A stretch of 64,000 nt of DNA, from the NCBI GenBank assembly GCA_945957395.1, contig CAMFKE010000010.1, forward strand, positions 1 to 64,000. Reading direction: 5' to 3'. The position numbers were made by a program, and so were the translations under genes. The notes beneath the pieces were generated by a model, which worked only from the letters and a program-made list of their open reading frames with translations, ran no database searches and had not been told where the DNA came from. The stretch comes from an uncultured Opitutia bacterium (GTDB lineage Bacteria; Verrucomicrobiota; Verrucomicrobiia; Opitutales; UBA953). Shown here piece by piece: positions 61,113-64,000 of the stretch; the stretch's first letter is position 1, and the number at the start of each line of letters is the position of its first letter.

Positions 61113-62576
61113 TTACTCCTTGATCTGCGCGAGGTTCTTCGCGAGGGCCTGCTTGCTCTTCAGGTTGGCCAGGCGGCCGATCATGATGCGCTGGGCCTGG
61201 GGCGAACCGGCGCCGTGCATGGACTCGGTGAGGTAACCCACGGCGGCGCGGCCGAGCGTGAGGTTCTCGATGAGGCGCAGGAGCTTCATGCGGTTCTCAA
61301 CCGTCACGCCCGGGGCGGCGGCGAGGTACTTCTTCAGGTACTCGGCGGTCTCGGGGTTGTACAGGTCGTGCGCGGAAGGCAGGGTGACCATCAGGCCGCC
61401 CGCGATGTCCTGGAGGAGGCGGGAGAGCTCGTAGGGGAAGCGGGTGACGTTCTGCTTGCAGATGTTGGCGAGCATGATGTCGATGAGGTAGTTGCCAGCG
61501 GGCATCTGCTTGCCTTCGGCACAGGCGGCGAGGCCGCAGCCCATGATGGTCTCGTTGAGGTGGATCATCTCGACGATCTTGTCCTTGATGTGCGAGGCCT
61601 TGGCGGCGCCGTTGTACTCGGCGGCGGTCTGGGCGGCGCCGATGAGCACGTCGCCCACGCCCACCTTACAGCAGTAGCTGGAGCGGTGGTAGCCGGCGAA
61701 GCGCTCGACGAGGGTGCCGGCGAGCTCGTATTCGCCGTCCATGTACACGTTCTCGTTGGGGATGAAGACGTCCTCGAAGATGACGAGGGCTTCCTGACCG
61801 CCGAAGCAGGAGGCGCCGGAGTCGATCTGGCCGGCGGGGGAGGTGTCCATCTTGCGCTCGTCGCAGGACTGGCGGCCGTAGATGTAGACGATGTTCGGGT
61901 GGTCGACGGGCACGGAGCAGCACACGGCGTAGTCCTTGTCCTCGGCGCGCATGGTGCAGGTGGGCATGAGCAGGTGCTCGTGCGAGTTCACCGCGCCGGT
62001 CTGGTGGGCCTTGGCGCCGCGGATGACGATGCCGTCCGGGCGGCGCTCGACGACGCGCACATACATGTCGGGGTCGGCCTGCTCGGAGGGGGACTTGGAG
62101 CGGTCGCCCTTCACGTCGGTCATGCAGCCGTCGACGATGAGGTCGTTCTCCTGCACATACTCGACGAACTTGCGGAAGCGCTCGTGGTACTTGGTGCCGA
62201 ACTTGGCGTCGGTGTCGAAGGTGGTGGCGAAGACGGCGTTCATGGCGTCCATGCCGACGCAACGCTGGAAGCAGGTGCCGCACTTGCCGCCGAGCATGCG
62301 CTGCATCTTGACCTTCTTGACGAGGTCGGCCGGGGAGGCGTGCAGGTGCGAGAAGCGGTTGATGGTCTTGCCCGTGAGGGTGGACGTGGTGGTCATCAGC
62401 TCCTTCTGCTCCGCGTCGTGCGCCATGTCATAGGTGAGCGCGAGCGTGTTGATGGAGGGGGCGATGATGGGGTGATTGACGACGTCCTCGACGCGCTTGC
62501 CGTTGAGGTAGACGCGCAGGGGCTTGCGCTTGGCGAGGGAGGCGCGGTACTCGGCGCCGGTCATGAGCTTGGACAT
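61113..62576 (-). CDS. abfD: 4-hydroxybutyryl-CoA dehydratase / vinylacetyl-CoA delta-isomerase
   Basis: 487 residues from MSKLMTGAEYRASL, close to the ~490 of the clostridial enzyme. It is a 4-hydroxyphenylacetate-3-hydroxylase-fold flavoprotein with a [4Fe-4S] cluster. Likely cluster ligands are Cys102 and Cys106 (CGTCFQRCVGMD), His297 and a Cys at 302/303 (YHRSSYCCKVGVGD); FAD-binding and substrate segments include KAHQTGAVNSHEH and LTPETAEYL-type helices. It dehydrates 4-hydroxybutyryl-CoA by a ketyl radical route and isomerises the product to crotonyl-CoA. The enzyme is oxygen-sensitive, so it points to an anaerobe. It follows the dehydrogenase gene. At least seven ACGT sites occur here, far more than in most window genes. 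Confidence 0.96.
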   Translation of the reverse strand: MSKLMTGAEYRASLAKRKPLRVYLNGKRVEDVVNHPIIAPSINTLALTYDMAHDAEQKELMTTTSTLTGKTINRFSHLHASPADLVKKVKMQRMLGGKCGTCFQRCVGMDAMNAVFATTFDTDAKFGTKYHERFRKFVEYVQENDLIVDGCMTDVKGDRSKSPSEQADPDMYVRVVERRPDGIVIRGAKAHQTGAVNSHEHLLMPTCTMRAEDKDYAVCCSVPVDHPNIVYIYGRQSCDERKMDTSPAGQIDSGASCFGGQEALVIFEDVFIPNENVYMDGEYELAGTLVERFAGYHRSSYCCKVGVGDVLIGAAQTAAEYNGAAKASHIKDKIVEMIHLNETIMGCGLAACAEGKQMPAGNYLIDIMLANICKQNVTRFPYELSRLLQDIAGGLMVTLPSAHDLYNPETAEYLKKYLAAAPGVTVENRMKLLRLIENLTLGRAAVGYLTESMHGAGSPQAQRIMIGRLANLKSKQALAKNLAQIKE

Positions 62577-62726
62577 GGTGAAAAAGTTTTTAGAGGGTTC
62601 GTTGGCGAAGTTGGATCGGGCCCTGGAGGGCGATGCCGACTGTGGGAAAACTCCCCGCAGGGTCAATCAAGCGGTTAGGCATATTAATTCAGGCGCAGCG
62701 CCTCAATAAGCCCAACTACTCAAGGG

Positions 62727-62750
62727 CGCCCCCGGGGGAATCCGGGGGCG
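62727..62750. terminator. GC hairpin directly after the 4-hydroxybutyrate dehydrogenase gene
   Basis: CGCCCCCGG and CCGGGGGCG form a nine-base-pair stem with a six-base loop, five bases from the stop codon. There is no T-run on the minus strand, so partial termination or mRNA 3'-end protection is more likely than full termination. The rest of this 179-base gap lacks the repeat core found in the next gaps. Confidence 0.5.
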
Positions 62751-62755
62751 GGGGG

Positions 62756-63880
62756 TTACCAGGCGGACTTGTAGATGTCGCGAATCTCGTCGCGGGAGAG
62801 GGCGACGTAGTTGTTCACGAGGAGGCGCTGCTGGGTGGCGATCACGAGGTCGGAGAAGGCCTCGATTTCGGCCTCGGTCATGCCGTACTCGCGAAGCTTC
62901 TTGGGCGGCAGGAGCAGATCGAGCATCTTGGTGAGCTTGGTCCAGGGGTTGCCGGAGGGGCCCAGGCCGAAGGCGCGGTGGAGCACGAAGGTGAGGTCGT
63001 GGATGCGGCCGTCGGGCTGCTTGGCGAGGTAGGCGTTGAAGACCGGCATGAGCAGGCGGGTGTTGGCCTCGCCGTGCGGCACGTGGTGGACGCCGCCGAC
63101 CGGGTAGGAGAGAGCGTGCACGGCGCCCACACCGGTGTTGCCGAAGGCCACGCCGGCGTAGTGCGAGCCGAGGAGCAGGTCCTGGGCGATCGCGGGCATG
63201 GCGGCCTTGCGACCTTCCATGAGGAAGGTGGCGAAGGAGCGCACGATGAGGCGGATGGCCTCGCGGGCGAACATGCGGGTGTACTCGTGCGAACGCGGCG
63301 AGACGTAGGACTCCATGGCGTGCACCAGGGCGTCGATGGCGGCCGGGAGCATGACGGCTTCCGGCAGGCCGGCGACGAGCTCGGGCACGAGCACGGCGGT
63401 GTCGGCGAAGAGCTGGGGGACGGCCAGGCCCATCTTGGTGCCCTTGGAGGGGATGCCGGCGATGGTGATCATGGTGGCCTCGGAGCCGGTGCCGCAGGTG
63501 GTGGGCACGAGCACGAGCTGGCGCTCCTTGATGATGTCGACGGACTTCTCAAAGAGCTGCAGGGCGGTGCCGTTCTGCTTGAGGGCCAGGAGCTTGGCGA
63601 TGTCGAGGATGGAGCCGCCGCCCACGCCGATGACGCGCTTGCAGTTGGGCATCTTGCGGAAGTCGGCCATGATCTTGTCGATCATCTCGTCGGTGGGCTC
63701 GCCCATGCCGTAGTCCTCGAAGCACAGGATGGTGCACTTCACGCCGGCGGGCAGGAAGCGGGTGTCGCGCAGGAACTTGGCGGTGAGGAGGCAGTCCTCG
63801 GGGCCGAACTTGGTCTCGGTCACGAACTCGGCGAAGGTGTCGAAGAGCTGGACGGAGGGCTGAAGGGAGAAGGTTTTCAT
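62756..63880 (-). CDS. 4-hydroxybutyrate dehydrogenase (iron-containing alcohol dehydrogenase family)
   Basis: 374 residues from MKTFSLQPSVQLFD; the upstream part of the frame is repeat sequence. Family III alcohol dehydrogenase marks: the nucleotide motif GVGGGSILDIAK (~85-96), LVPTTCGTGSEAT, metal ligands in PAAIDALVHAMESYVS and HALSYPVGGVHHVPHG. Length matches the clostridial 4-hydroxybutyrate dehydrogenase (~371). With AbfD and the CoA-transferase following, the reaction is succinate semialdehyde reduction to 4-hydroxybutyrate. Succinate-semialdehyde-forming genes (SucD or GABA transaminase) are not in the window and may be upstream. It opens the operon as seen here. Confidence 0.93.
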   Translation of the reverse strand: MKTFSLQPSVQLFDTFAEFVTETKFGPEDCLLTAKFLRDTRFLPAGVKCTILCFEDYGMGEPTDEMIDKIMADFRKMPNCKRVIGVGGGSILDIAKLLALKQNGTALQLFEKSVDIIKERQLVLVPTTCGTGSEATMITIAGIPSKGTKMGLAVPQLFADTAVLVPELVAGLPEAVMLPAAIDALVHAMESYVSPRSHEYTRMFAREAIRLIVRSFATFLMEGRKAAMPAIAQDLLLGSHYAGVAFGNTGVGAVHALSYPVGGVHHVPHGEANTRLLMPVFNAYLAKQPDGRIHDLTFVLHRAFGLGPSGNPWTKLTKMLDLLLPPKKLREYGMTEAEIEAFSDLVIATQQRLLVNNYVALSRDEIRDIYKSAW

Positions 63881-63889
63881 GGAAAGAGA

Positions 63890-64000
63890 AAGGAGGTGGA
63901 AGGTGGGAGGTCGGATGCGGGAGGGATCGGGAAGGAAAGCCGAAGGCGGTGTCGGACGCGGGCCGGCCGTAGGTCGGCCCCACTTATGCATTTTGCCTTT
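63890..64000. repeat. inverse copy of the mixed-arm core element, cut by the window edge
   Basis: Left part GGAGGTGGAAGGTGGGAGG is the complement of the right arm at 13180-13231. The right part, CGGCC then GTAGGTCGGCCCCACTT and ATGCATTTTGCC, is the complement of the left arm and AAGTGGGGC block at 13072-13115. The AAAACGGT core is not recognisable. It lies upstream of the 4-hydroxybutyrate dehydrogenase gene, so it may overlap the operon promoter region. Confidence 0.7.

Overview
The window is a GC-rich stretch of chromosome, most likely from a Verrucomicrobiota bacterium and plausibly an Opitutales-type gut anaerobe. That assignment is inferred from gene content: PEP-CTERM surface proteins, autotransporter-type beta-strand repeats, a DUF3472/PA14 protein, a XylR-type regulator with a LacI-like sensor and AraC HTH, a rhomboid with the DUF6576-like tail, secreted sialidases and hexosaminidase, and a 4-hydroxybutyrate/crotonyl-CoA fermentation operon. 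No rRNA, tRNA, CRISPR array or prophage was recognised. Most genes lack a clear Shine-Dalgarno sequence, so starts were chosen from signal peptides, domain starts and the edges of repeats.

Layout. 0.2-1.1 kb: a Tdi1/DUF1851-like protein with a His/Cys-rich tail and a small membrane protein. 1.2-11.4 kb (minus strand): ECF sigma factor, membrane-anchored vWA protein, then a 2295-residue surface/membrane protein. 11.8-17.7 kb (plus): U32 protein, ClpP, rhomboid protease and S41 tail-specific protease. 17.8-25.1 kb: GNAT, SDR-DUF2867, a GH43-like propeller, a secreted beta-helix/PDZ protein and two unrecognised small genes. 25.2-31.7 kb: enolase, a lipoprotein, Nudix, a Cys/Met-type PLP enzyme, a GxxExxY gene inside an inverted repeat, and lysA. 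32-45.7 kb: a surface and glycan region with a PATR/PEP-CTERM protein, GH20, two sialidase-type proteins, a XylR-type regulator, a LamG/PEP-CTERM protein and DUF3472-PA14. 45.8-50.3 kb (minus): Tat-type phosphatase, an ACP-hotdog fusion, a ketosynthase and a desaturase. 50.5-54.2 kb (plus): a GspC/PilP-like protein, GT9 and M32 carboxypeptidase. 54.3-63.9 kb (minus): 4-hydroxybutyrate dehydrogenase, 4-hydroxybutyryl-CoA dehydratase, CoA-transferase, thiolase, 3-hydroxybutyryl-CoA dehydrogenase, crotonase and acyl-CoA dehydrogenase. These feed both 4-hydroxybutyrate and acetyl-CoA into crotonyl-CoA, and probably on to butyrate.

The least expected signal is in the gaps between genes. Many hold long imperfect palindromes whose arms are short tandem motifs. 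The arm sequence changes from copy to copy (CACAGAG, GCAGAAGGC, CGAAGAA, GGAAGCAGG, GATTGCG, CACGAAA), yet the two arms usually pair within a copy. Several carry the same central core (ACCG...TTCGAAAACGGT...GCACGCGCC) inside a short AAGTGGGGC / GGCCACTTC bracket, and they fill successive gaps of the fermentation operon. One CACAGAG palindrome encloses a GxxExxY gene almost exactly, and a gene-less copy lies 22 kb away, as if an autonomous and a non-autonomous form of one element. A second genome-wide signal is scarcity of ACGT: Asp-Val, Asn-Val and Tyr-Val are written GAT/AAT/TAT-GTN in most genes, but not in enolase or most of the fermentation genes.
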